Shown here piece after piece: positions 32,811-41,284 of a DNA stretch of 44,564 nt. How positions within the stretch are numbered: the first letter of the stretch is position 1; each line of letters begins with the position of its first letter. The position numbers and the translations under genes were made by a program. The notes beneath the pieces are model-generated. The model worked only from the letters and a program-made list of their open reading frames with translations, made no database searches and was not told the DNA's origin. The stretch comes from IOR16 sp034927775 (GTDB lineage Bacteria > Bacillota > Clostridia > Peptostreptococcales > Anaerovoracaceae), in the NCBI GenBank assembly GCA_034927775.1, contig JAYFPL010000093.1, positions 1 to 44,564 on the forward strand, read 5' to 3'.

Positions 32811-34544
32811 ATGAATAAAATTGCGACAACAAACCACGATGAATTTATGTGGATTGATGGCCTGAAGGTAAAGCTGGAGGGCGAAAAGAATATATTAAAG
32901 GTCATTCGAAAAACCGGAATCCACCTTCCGACCTTCTGCTATCACTCTTCCTTAAGTACCTATGGTGCTTGTCGTATGTGTGTAGTAGAAGATGAAAAAG
33001 GCACAGTTATGGCGGCTTGCTCTACCTTGCCTAAAAATGGAATGTCCATTAAAACAAACACGAAGAAACTATTAAAGCACAGAAGAATGATTCTTGAGCT
33101 TATTTTAGCGAACCATTGCAGAGACTGTACGGTATGTGAAAAAAATGACGATTGTGAACTTCGCTCTCTCGCTGCTCGTCTGGGAGTAAAACACATTCGT
33201 TTTGATAACAACCGTGAAATACAGCCAGTGGATCATTCCAGTCCGTCGATTATCAGAGACCCAAGTAAATGTATCCTTTGTGGAGACTGCGTACGAGTAT
33301 GTTCCGAAACACAAGGTATGGGTATCTTAGATTTCGCACACCGCGGTGCCGATATTCAAGTTACAACTGCCTTCAATAAAAAATTAAGTGAAACAGATTG
33401 CGTTTCCTGCGGTCAGTGTGTTGCAGTATGTCCTACCGGAGCACTGGTTATTAAATCGGAAACACAAAAAGTATGGGACGCATTGCTTGATCCAAACAAA
33501 CGTGTTGTTTGTCAAATGGCACCGGCTGTTCGTGTTGCACTTGGTGAAGAATTTGATCTTCCTGCAGGGGAACTGGTTACCGGTAAAGCATTTGCGGCAC
33601 TAAACCGATTAGGCTTTGATTATGTTTATGATACAAGTTTATCCGCAGATATGACAGTTGTTGAAGAAGCGAATGAATTTATGAAACGCTTAGAAGATGG
33701 TGGTCCATTCCCTATGTTCACCTCTTGCTGCCCTGCATGGGTTAAATTTGTAGAGAGTAAGCATCCGGATCTTTTGGATAATATCTCTACTTGCAAATCT
33801 CCAATGCAAATGCTTGGTGCAATTTCTAAAAAACATTTTACACAACCAAAATGGAATGATAAAGAAACCGTTATGGTTGCGATTATGCCTTGTACTGCTA
33901 AAAAAGCAGAAGTTGCTCGACCAGAATTTGTTCATAATGGAAAACGTGACGTTGATATCTGTATTACCACGCAGGAATTAGCATATATGATTCAAGAGGC
34001 TGGTATCGATCTTTCCAACCTCACACCGGAATCCCCGGACATGCCATTTGGTCTTGCTTCCGGTTCCGGGCTCTTGTTTGGTGTTACTGGCGGTGTTGCA
34101 GAAGCCGTTATTCGTCGCTGTAATGCTGAAAAAACCTCAGAGTCACTCCAATCCATTTCTTACTGCGGCGTTCGCGGCATGGAAGGAATAAAAGAGGCTA
34201 CGATTGAGGTTGGTGACCGTGAAATTCGAATTGCGGTTGCACACGGACTACAAAATGCAGACCAATTGATCAAGCAAATGAACAGCGGCAACATCTATTA
34301 TGATTTTGTAGAAGTTATGGCCTGTCCTGGCGGATGTGTATGCGGCGGCGGTCAGCCAATTGCGAAGAGAAGACTTACTCGCGAAAAGAGAATGGAAAGT
34401 ATATACAATGCTGATGGCATTGCTCAGCTCAAATACTCGGATGAAAATCCACAGGTGAAAAGCCTTTATTCTGATATGAAACAGGAAGATGTTCACCATC
34501 TATTGCATGTTCACTATCCAAAGCCCGTAATGGATGAAGAATAA
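32811..34544 (+). CDS. hydA: [FeFe] hydrogenase catalytic subunit
   Basis: This 577-residue subunit makes or takes up hydrogen at the H-cluster. N-terminal clusters: a plant-type [2Fe-2S] domain (CYHSSLSTYGACRMC), a His-ligated [4Fe-4S] site (HCRDCTVCEKNDDC) and two [4Fe-4S] motifs (CILCGDCVRVCSE and CVSCGQCVAVCPTG). The H-cluster motifs are all intact: TSCCPAW near 304, MPCTAKK near 359 and MACPGGCVCGGGQP near 503. A short C-terminal SSU-like segment ends in LLHVHY. With HydB and HydC it probably forms an electron-bifurcating enzyme that uses NADH and reduced ferredoxin together. Maturation genes hydEFG are not in the window. Confidence 0.96.
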   Translation: MNKIATTNHDEFMWIDGLKVKLEGEKNILKVIRKTGIHLPTFCYHSSLSTYGACRMCVVEDEKGTVMAACSTLPKNGMSIKTNTKKLLKHRRMILELILANHCRDCTVCEKNDDCELRSLAARLGVKHIRFDNNREIQPVDHSSPSIIRDPSKCILCGDCVRVCSETQGMGILDFAHRGADIQVTTAFNKKLSETDCVSCGQCVAVCPTGALVIKSETQKVWDALLDPNKRVVCQMAPAVRVALGEEFDLPAGELVTGKAFAALNRLGFDYVYDTSLSADMTVVEEANEFMKRLEDGGPFPMFTSCCPAWVKFVESKHPDLLDNISTCKSPMQMLGAISKKHFTQPKWNDKETVMVAIMPCTAKKAEVARPEFVHNGKRDVDICITTQELAYMIQEAGIDLSNLTPESPDMPFGLASGSGLLFGVTGGVAEAVIRRCNAEKTSESLQSISYCGVRGMEGIKEATIEVGDREIRIAVAHGLQNADQLIKQMNSGNIYYDFVEVMACPGGCVCGGGQPIAKRRLTREKRMESIYNADGIAQLKYSDENPQVKSLYSDMKQEDVHHLLHVHYPKPVMDEE

Positions 34545-34593
34545 AAGATTTTTATCAGAAAAATAAAAGAATAATAAAATAATGAAAAATGAA

Positions 34594-34623
34594 ATGCCCG
34601 TGATACAAAATTATCACGGGCAT
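34594..34623. terminator. Bidirectional terminator between hydA and a stalk-domain gene
   Basis: ATGCCCGTGATA (34594-34605) pairs perfectly with TATCACGGGCAT (34612-34623). TATTATTT follows on the plus strand and TTCATTTTTCATT on the minus strand, and both flanking genes end here. Confidence 0.9.
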
Positions 34624-34658
34624 TATTATTTGTTTTATATGAGACGAAAAGCTTAAAC

Positions 34659-36191
34659 TTAAGCTGCCGGTTTCATACTCTCAGCCATTTTCATATAATC
34701 TACAACATTGGCTCCCTTTGGAATGGTTGTATCAACCTTTTCTGTTGTAACTTCTGACTTTACATTCATATCCATAGTCATATCCATTACATTCGCAACT
34801 TCAACTACCATATTAAGTGTAGAATTAAAAGAATCTCCTGTTACATCAACGTTAACATTAACGCCTTCAGCCTTCATGTTAAATTTAACTTTGCAGTTTT
34901 TCATTTTAGCATTTTGTTCCTGAAGCTCAATGGTACAAGAAAAATCCATGTCTTTAAATTCTGCCATATCTTTTGCAGTAAGGTTCAATTCCTTGCTATG
35001 CTTTGTCAATACAGAAACTAAAGATGCCTTATCAACTACTAAAGTATGTGTATTACCTACTGTCTTAAAGGCACTGTCTCCAGCCACTTCCTTGACAATG
35101 TCATACAATAAAACAGAGTCTTTATAAGTATCTACTGTATAACTGCTTGAAACACTATTTGCTAATTTGGTCAGCATTTCAGCAACATCTAGGTTTCCGG
35201 CAAATCCCTTGCTGATATTCATCAATCCTTGGTAATCCATACCCATCTCTTTGTACATAGCATTCATATCCATCTTATACCATGTATCTGCATCAACCTT
35301 CTGACCTAAACTTCCCATAATATTGGATAGCATAGGGCACTTCATATACATAATGCCCGTATCATCCATTTTAATCTGCATGTCAATATTTTTTAATGAT
35401 TCCATCATAGGAACTAACATGGCTTTTTCCTCGTCTGTCATCTTTTGATCCTTCATAAGAGATTCCATATCCAAAGCCATCTTCATAGAAATGTCCGCAT
35501 TCATCATCTGCTGCAATCCTGTCATTTCTCCAGAAAAGCCTACACTCATTTGCTCAGGAGCACTTGCCTTCTCTCCTTCATTGGTTACAGATGGTGTCTG
35601 AACATTGATTTTTCCCTTTAATGTGCCCTTAGTTTTATATGCTTTTGTAGTATCATATTCTACTGCATAAGGCATACTCAAATAAGAGAAATCTTTATTG
35701 GCATTCTCAAATATTTTATTGAAGTCAATAATGATAACCGCTTTGTTTGCATTATCCCAACCAACGGAATATCCAAACCCTTCTGCAATCGCACGTGTGG
35801 ATACATAAGTTCGATTACTCTTATTATCAACGAAAGGTACCACATCCATTTTTTTGTTATCTGTTTTATCACCGGTAGTTACTTTTAAGTCTGTGCTTCC
35901 AACCGCAAAAGAAATCACCTTATCTCCAAGAGTCGCTGTAACGACCGCTTTTTCTTGGTCATAATCTACCTTTGCGTTCAATTTTTCTAAAATCGCACGA
36001 AACGGTACCATAACTCGATTATCAACCATTTTTGGCACAGCATCTGTAAAGCTCATCATCTCGCCGTTTACTTGAACTTGCACTTGAGCTGGCGCCTTTG
36101 TTTCAGATGCAAATACCATTACACCACTGGTAAATACCATAGTTATTACTAAGGCAACTGCCAGTACTTTTTTCAGTGCATTGAATTTCAT
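34659..36191 (-). CDS. Secreted protein with N-terminal stalk domain
   Basis: This 510-residue protein has a signal peptide (MKFNALKKVLAVALVITMVF, cleavage near VFASE at about 30). Residues 36-155 form a pair of stalk repeats of the copper amine oxidase N-terminal type, with NRVMVPFRAILEKLNAKVDYD and RTYVSTRAIAEGFGYSVGWD. The remaining 350 residues are Met/Lys/Asp-rich, with many MD/MK repeats, and resemble secreted clostridial proteins with a lipoprotein-like beta domain; no catalytic motif is seen. It probably is a cell-surface protein of unknown role. Its own promoter lies upstream and a shared terminator downstream. Confidence 0.85.
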   Translation of the reverse strand: MKFNALKKVLAVALVITMVFTSGVMVFASETKAPAQVQVQVNGEMMSFTDAVPKMVDNRVMVPFRAILEKLNAKVDYDQEKAVVTATLGDKVISFAVGSTDLKVTTGDKTDNKKMDVVPFVDNKSNRTYVSTRAIAEGFGYSVGWDNANKAVIIIDFNKIFENANKDFSYLSMPYAVEYDTTKAYKTKGTLKGKINVQTPSVTNEGEKASAPEQMSVGFSGEMTGLQQMMNADISMKMALDMESLMKDQKMTDEEKAMLVPMMESLKNIDMQIKMDDTGIMYMKCPMLSNIMGSLGQKVDADTWYKMDMNAMYKEMGMDYQGLMNISKGFAGNLDVAEMLTKLANSVSSSYTVDTYKDSVLLYDIVKEVAGDSAFKTVGNTHTLVVDKASLVSVLTKHSKELNLTAKDMAEFKDMDFSCTIELQEQNAKMKNCKVKFNMKAEGVNVNVDVTGDSFNSTLNMVVEVANVMDMTMDMNVKSEVTTEKVDTTIPKGANVVDYMKMAESMKPAA

Positions 36192-36265
36192 TTTCTTTTT
36201 CCCCCTTATAAATACACTTCAACATTTGAACCCCAATTCTTATAACAGGAGTTTATACACATTAC

Positions 36266-36294
36266 AGTTTAACAAATATATGGTAATAATTCAA
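36266..36294 (-). promoter_or_regulatory. Candidate promoter of the stalk-domain gene
   Basis: On the minus strand TTGAAT (36289-36294) and TAAACT (36266-36271) are 17 bases apart. Confidence 0.5.
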
Positions 36295-36333
36295 CATTAA
36301 TTCCTTTCTTTTCCTTTTATTTGTAAAGAATTT

Positions 36334-37521
36334 TTATTTAGTTTCTTCCATATTATTTTCTGAATTTGACTGTTTCTTTGTATATAAAACACCGCATACT
36401 ACAGCGGTAAGCGGTATGGTTAAAAGAATAGCCGTACTTCCTACTAAAGCCTGCAAAATTTCCGCTATAATCTGTTCCCTGTTCATAAGTTCAGTCATTG
36501 AACTTGTATAAGTAATTAAAAGCAAGACACTTGAAAAAGAGCTTCCAATGTATGCTAATACCAATGTGTTTGACATGGTACCCATGATATCACGTCCAAT
36601 GGCAAGCCCGCTTCTTACAAGCTTTCGGAATGATATATTTTCCATATGCTGACGTATCTCATAGAGTGAAGATGCAATATCCATCGCAACGTCCATAACC
36701 GCACCCATTGCACCAATAACAATCGCTCCAAAAATAACTGCCTTTAAATCAATTGGATTTTCAATATTCATCATATGTAAATAAACAGAGTGTTCATCCA
36801 CATATCCCGTCATATATAGAAATCCATCCATTCCAATGGTTAATAATGCAGAAACAATGACCCCGAAAACGCACCCGCAAATTGTAGCCAGTGTTTTCTT
36901 CCCAAGTCCATTGACAAGCATTAATGTCATTATAATGGTATAAATACACGTAACGAGTGACGTCACGTAAATATTATAGCCATTTAATACAGATGGAATA
37001 AAAACAGCGAACACAGCGAGACAAGTTAATGAAAGAGAAAGAATTGTATTAATGCCTTTTCTACCTCCCAAAACAATTAACAGAATAAAGAATAAGATAG
37101 CAAGCCATATAATTATATTAAATCTGGCAAAATCGCCAAAAACCCATTCCGTTTCAAATTCTTCAGATGGATAATTATAAATGATTACTTTATCCCCTAG
37201 TTCAATTTCTTTCAGTGGTGCATAGGATTCATCCAAAATCTGAGATACAGTAACCGTTTCACCCTTTTGTTCTCCGGTTAAAATTTTACAATCAAAAATA
37301 ATCGCGCGGTTTTTAAAAACCTCTCCTCCGAGTGAATAGTCCTTTTGCTGCTCACCAGTTACCTGAACAACTTCTGCTTTTGCTGCTGCAGAATCACTTT
37401 CCTGAAACAAATCCAAATCTTTACTTACAATTCGATTTCCGATAAAAATTAATAAAATGGAAATCAAAAGTGTAAGCACCCATACAATCTCATTCGTTCT
37501 TTTCTTATTTTTTAATCTCAT
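36334..37521 (-). CDS. YibE/F family membrane protein
   Basis: This 395-residue protein matches the YibE/F family of Firmicutes membrane proteins, whose function is unknown. It has one N-terminal helix, an extracytoplasmic beta domain (about residues 35-130, with GEVFKNRAIIFDCKILTGEQKGETV), then seven or so helices with the family text YNIYVTSLVTCIYTIIMTLMLV and VIGAMGAVMDVAMDIASSLYEI. The ATG at 37521 has GTAGGAGA upstream; an ATG at 37596 has none. It follows the arc genes on the same strand but a hairpin terminator separates them. Confidence 0.88.
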   Translation of the reverse strand: MRLKNKKRTNEIVWVLTLLISILLIFIGNRIVSKDLDLFQESDSAAAKAEVVQVTGEQQKDYSLGGEVFKNRAIIFDCKILTGEQKGETVTVSQILDESYAPLKEIELGDKVIIYNYPSEEFETEWVFGDFARFNIIIWLAILFFILLIVLGGRKGINTILSLSLTCLAVFAVFIPSVLNGYNIYVTSLVTCIYTIIMTLMLVNGLGKKTLATICGCVFGVIVSALLTIGMDGFLYMTGYVDEHSVYLHMMNIENPIDLKAVIFGAIVIGAMGAVMDVAMDIASSLYEIRQHMENISFRKLVRSGLAIGRDIMGTMSNTLVLAYIGSSFSSVLLLITYTSSMTELMNREQIIAEILQALVGSTAILLTIPLTAVVCGVLYTKKQSNSENNMEETK

Positions 37522-37622
37522 AATATCTCCTACCGTCTTAAGTAATAAAAACCTTAAATCCCCGCTATTATAACTTGTTTTTTTTCTGTCTGTCAAGGGA
37601 ATGAAAAGTTAAGAAAAATAAA

Positions 37623-37668
37623 AGAAAACTAATACATTCGTTTTCCAGGTTGAATGTATCAGTTTTCT
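37623..37668 (-). terminator. Terminator of arcBAC
   Basis: A long stem pairs AGAAAACT-ATACATTC (37623-37639) with GAATGTAT-AGTTTTCT (37652-37668), with one internal mismatch. On the minus strand it is followed by TTTTATTTTTCT. Confidence 0.75.
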
Positions 37669-37709
37669 TCTTTTACTATATTTGGATGAGAGTATAAAAG
37701 GTATCGTTT

Positions 37710-38645
37710 TTACAGAGTAATTACGGTTCCTGTTTTTCCTTCTAATGCTTCTACTGCCTTAAACAAAGAAGTAATGATTGCTTTCTTTCCAGGATTTGCT
37801 TTTGCAAACTTTACAGCAGCCTGTACCTTTGGTAGCATGCTTCCTGGTGCAAAATGACCTTCTTCAATGTATTTTTCAGCTTCTGCTACAGTTAAATTAG
37901 CTAAATTCTTCTGATCCGGCTTGTTAAAGTTAATTGCAACTTGCTCTACTTCAGTCAAAATCATCAATGCATCTGCACCTGTTTGTTCTGCCAAAAGTTC
38001 AGCAGCAAAATCCTTATCGATAACAGCAGCAACACCTTCTAAACCTTGCTCTGTTTCGACAACCGGAATACCGCCACCTCCGCAAGTAATTACGATTGTA
38101 GAATCCCACAGTCTGTTTACAGAATCAATTTCGCAAATCTTTGTAGGAATTGGGGAAGCAACCACACGACGGAAACCTCTTCCTGCATCTTCCTTCATGG
38201 TATATCCCTTTCCTTCCATTTCCTTTGCTTCTGCTTCAGAATAGAAAGGACCGATTGGCTTTGTTGGATTCTTAAATCCTGGGTCTTCACTGTCAACAAC
38301 CATTTGTGTTACTAAAGTAACAACCGGAATGTCTCTTTCAACTTCTTTCAATGCCTGCTTTAAACCCTGCTGAATGTGATAGCCAATATAACCTTGGCTC
38401 ATTGCACCACAAACGTCAAACGGCATTGCCGGAGTAACATCTTTTGCTGTTTCCGATGCCAACAGGATTCTTCCTACCTGTGGACCGTTTCCGTGAACGA
38501 TTGCAATTTCATGTCCTTGCTTTACGATTTCTGCAATGTATTTACAAGTTCTTTTTACTACATCTAGCTGAGCTTCTGCAGTTGCAGGGCCTTTTGCATC
38601 TTGCAATGCATTTCCACCCAAAGCAATTACTAATTTTTCTTTCAT
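37710..38645 (-). CDS. arcC: Carbamate kinase
   Basis: This 311-residue enzyme makes ATP and carbamate (then ammonia and CO2) from carbamoyl phosphate and ADP, the energy-yielding step of arginine fermentation. It has the start VIALGGNALQ, the NGPQVG motif in IVHGNGPQVGRIL, CGGGGIPVV near residue 210 and a central VIDKDFAAELLAE segment, all typical of the family. The ATG at 38645 has GGAGG five bases upstream; the ATG at 38657 contains that site. It is the third gene of arcB-arcA-arcC, 53 bases after arcA. Confidence 0.96.
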   Translation of the reverse strand: MKEKLVIALGGNALQDAKGPATAEAQLDVVKRTCKYIAEIVKQGHEIAIVHGNGPQVGRILLASETAKDVTPAMPFDVCGAMSQGYIGYHIQQGLKQALKEVERDIPVVTLVTQMVVDSEDPGFKNPTKPIGPFYSEAEAKEMEGKGYTMKEDAGRGFRRVVASPIPTKICEIDSVNRLWDSTIVITCGGGGIPVVETEQGLEGVAAVIDKDFAAELLAEQTGADALMILTEVEQVAINFNKPDQKNLANLTVAEAEKYIEEGHFAPGSMLPKVQAAVKFAKANPGKKAIITSLFKAVEALEGKTGTVITL

Positions 38646-38698
38646 TTTATCCTCCATTTAAGCGGTCCTACCTTTTACGTGTATAACCCTTATTTTGC

Positions 38699-39916
38699 TT
38701 AATCTCTGTTAATTGGCATACTCATACATCTTGGGCCACCTCTGCCTCTGGAAATCTCAGAGCTAGGGATGGTAAGTACCTTAATACCATAATTAGAAAG
38801 GATCTCATTTGTAATGTAGTTTCTGTCGTAAGTAACTACTACGCCAGGAGCGATTGCCAATGTATTGGAACCATCGTTCCATTGTTCTCTTTGTGCTGCC
38901 ATTCTATCGTTACCGCCGCAACGAATCAATTCAACTGCCGGCAACTTGAGCTCGGATTTCAACAGGTTCGTCAAGGTATCTGTTGCAGAAATAAACTGCA
39001 ATGCCCCATCTTTACCTAAAGTGATTTCATATAAGTTTAATGGTCCCTCAATCTCTGGATGAATTGTGAATTTATCATAGTCTACCATAGTAAATACGGT
39101 ATCAAGATGCATAAATGCACGACACTTAGGGATATCAAATACCAATACTTTCTTAAAACTATTTTCACTCTTTAAAACTTTTTCTGCTAAAATACTAATG
39201 GCTTCTGCAGAAGTTCTCTGAGAAAGTCCAATGGCTACGATTTCAGGAGAAAGAACTAAGATATCTCCACCTTCAATCGGATTTGGTCCTTCATGCTGAT
39301 ACCAAAGATGTGTTCCTTCCGGCATCAAATCTTTGTTGTTTTCAAATACGTATTTCAGCATGAGAGATTCTCTTTTTCTTGCTTCTGTGCTCATGCAATT
39401 TACAGAAACACCGTTTCCGATGCTAGCACCTGGGTCTCTTGTAAAATACAAGTTTGGCATAGGGTCTGTGTAATACGGATAACCTTCCGCAATGATGCCT
39501 GCAAAAGAATTTGGCGCTTTTACCTGTACATCGGTCTTTTTGATACCTTTAATACATTGAGTAACCATATCTTCTACAGATTTTTCCATTAACCATTCTT
39601 GAATGACTTCCTTTGCATAAGGAGAAACGATGTTGCTCTCTTCAACAAATTCCTTTGTAAATGCTCTTCTCACTTCATTATCTTGTAAAGCCTTTACAAC
39701 TTCATGTTCACAGTATACTACTTCAACACCATTTTCTCTGAGTACATCAGCAAAGCAATCATGCTCATGCTGTGCAACCTTTAAGTAAGGAATATCATCA
39801 AACAATAGACGTTCAAAGTTATCCGGTACTAAGCCTTCCACTTCTTGACCCAATCTATGCAACATTACCTTATTTAATTTTCCAATTTCGGAATAAACAT
39901 TAACTCCCTGTTTCAT
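38699..39916 (-). CDS. arcA: Arginine deiminase
   Basis: This 405-residue enzyme hydrolyses arginine to citrulline and ammonia. The catalytic residues are present: Asp in EGGDILVLS, His in FMHLDTVFTMVD, and the nucleophilic Cys in GGPRCMSMPI at the C-terminus, as in the guanidino-group modifying family. N-terminal KLNKVMLHRLGQEVEGLVPDN is typical. The ATG at 39916 with GGTGA upstream is preferred over the one at 39928. It follows arcB by about 110 bases that contain a strong hairpin. No arginine/ornithine antiporter gene (arcD) is in the window. Confidence 0.96.
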   Translation of the reverse strand: MKQGVNVYSEIGKLNKVMLHRLGQEVEGLVPDNFERLLFDDIPYLKVAQHEHDCFADVLRENGVEVVYCEHEVVKALQDNEVRRAFTKEFVEESNIVSPYAKEVIQEWLMEKSVEDMVTQCIKGIKKTDVQVKAPNSFAGIIAEGYPYYTDPMPNLYFTRDPGASIGNGVSVNCMSTEARKRESLMLKYVFENNKDLMPEGTHLWYQHEGPNPIEGGDILVLSPEIVAIGLSQRTSAEAISILAEKVLKSENSFKKVLVFDIPKCRAFMHLDTVFTMVDYDKFTIHPEIEGPLNLYEITLGKDGALQFISATDTLTNLLKSELKLPAVELIRCGGNDRMAAQREQWNDGSNTLAIAPGVVVTYDRNYITNEILSNYGIKVLTIPSSEISRGRGGPRCMSMPINRD

Positions 39917-39944
39917 CCTGGTCACCATTCCTTCTATTACTGTC

Positions 39945-39971
39945 GGGTAGGAGACTCCCGCTCTCCTACCC
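39945..39971 (-). promoter_or_regulatory. Hairpin between arcB and arcA
   Basis: A 10-bp perfect stem (GGGTAGGAGA with TCTCCTACCC) has a seven-base loop. There is no T-run, so it is not a plain terminator; it may protect or process the mRNA and set the ratio of the two products. Confidence 0.6.
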
Positions 39972-40038
39972 TACTATATTTTCTGGTTTACAGCTATGGT
40001 ACGCTGTGGATCGTTGTTATTCTATTACGTCTATGTCG

Positions 40039-41025
40039 TTAAATTGTAGCTACGATAACAGCCTTAATTGTATGCATTCTGTTTTCAGCTTCATCAAACA
40101 CAACGGAATGTTTGCTTCTGAATACTTCGTCCGTAACCTCACGAATGTCATAGCCTTTTTCTTTCTGAGTCTTTGCCATAGTTGTTTCAAAGTCATGGAA
40201 AGAAGGTAAGCAGTGTAAGAACAATACATCTGGATTTTCAGTTTCCTTGATCATTTCCATAGTTACCTTGTAAGGAGTTAACATACGTACTCTTTCTGGA
40301 ATCTTGTCTTCTTCTCCCATAGAAGCCCAAACATCAGTGTAAAGTACGTCAGCACCCTTCAAGCAGGAAGCGTCATGGCATACTTCAATGGTAGCACCAG
40401 TTTCTTTTGCAACTTCTCTAGCAGCTGCTAAAACGTTTTCGTCTACCTTTAATTCTTCTGGACCATATGCTACGAAATGCATACCCATTTTTGCACAGCC
40501 ATACATCCAAGCGTAGCTCATGTTGTTGCGGATGTCGCCGCAGAATACTACCTTAACCTGATTTAACGGTTTCGCACAATGTTCTTCAATTGTTAATAAG
40601 TCAGCTAAAATCTGAGTTGGGTGGTCAACATCAGTCAAACCATTCCATACAGGAACACCAGAGAACTTAGCTAAATCTTCAACAACTTTCTGATCAAATC
40701 CTCTGTATTCAATACCATCATAGAATCTTCCTAAAACTTTTGCAGTATCTTCTAAGGATTCCTTTTTACCCATCTGGGAACTTCCGCTGTCAAGGAAAGT
40801 AACGCCTGCGCCTTCTTCCATAGCTGCTACTTCAAATGCGCATCTTGTTCTTGTAGATCCCTTTTCAAACAACAATACAATCGTCTTTCCTCTAAGAACG
40901 TGATTTACAATTCCAGCTCTCTTCTTTGCCTTCAGATCATGTGCTAAATCAAGCATATATCTGATTTCGCTAGGAGTGAAATCCATCAATGTTAAGAAAC
41001 TTCTTCCCTTTAAATTTACTGCCAT
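40039..41025 (-). CDS. arcB: Ornithine carbamoyltransferase (catabolic)
   Basis: This 328-residue enzyme interconverts citrulline plus phosphate and ornithine plus carbamoyl phosphate. The carbamoyl-phosphate site is FEKGSTRTRCAFEVA near residue 52, with HPTQILADL near 133; the ornithine site includes DVWASMGEE near 230 and the catalytic HCLP near 270. Its position as the first gene before arcA and arcC marks it as the catabolic enzyme of the deiminase pathway, although it could serve biosynthesis. The ATG follows GAGGTAGAG. Confidence 0.95.
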   Translation of the reverse strand: MAVNLKGRSFLTLMDFTPSEIRYMLDLAHDLKAKKRAGIVNHVLRGKTIVLLFEKGSTRTRCAFEVAAMEEGAGVTFLDSGSSQMGKKESLEDTAKVLGRFYDGIEYRGFDQKVVEDLAKFSGVPVWNGLTDVDHPTQILADLLTIEEHCAKPLNQVKVVFCGDIRNNMSYAWMYGCAKMGMHFVAYGPEELKVDENVLAAAREVAKETGATIEVCHDASCLKGADVLYTDVWASMGEEDKIPERVRMLTPYKVTMEMIKETENPDVLFLHCLPSFHDFETTMAKTQKEKGYDIREVTDEVFRSKHSVVFDEAENRMHTIKAVIVATI

Positions 41026-41106
41026 TTTTCTCTACCTCTCTCATTCTTAAATTTTAGTTTATAACTTATCTCCTAAATACATGTAAATCTTATTTTTTTT
41101 CTTTAC

Positions 41107-41135
41107 AGTGTATTAGTTTGATACATCTTTAACAA
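41107..41135 (-). promoter_or_regulatory. Candidate promoter of arcBAC with a partial palindrome
   Basis: On the minus strand TTGTTA (41130-41135) and TACACT (41107-41112) are 17 bases apart. The spacer holds GTATCAAACTAATAC (41110-41124), an imperfect inverted repeat with GTAT/ATAC ends. The rest of 41136-41284 is AT-rich with repeated TATTTTC/AAAATAT words and no recognised element. Confidence 0.45.
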
Positions 41136-41284
41136 AATCATACTATACTAATTGAAAAAATAAAGTACCAGTCCCATTTTTTTTGCGTGTGCCAGTTAAA
41201 TATTTTGTATATTTTCAATATTTTCAAAATATATTTGCCGATTCTTCAAAACAGCCTTATCATTTTTTAAAAAATATCTTAAAT

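Noticed and set aside
41160..41210. TGGCAC on the minus strand upstream of arcB as a sigma-54 promoter
   Set aside because: The -12 element (TTGC) is not found at the required distance; an A-run is there instead.
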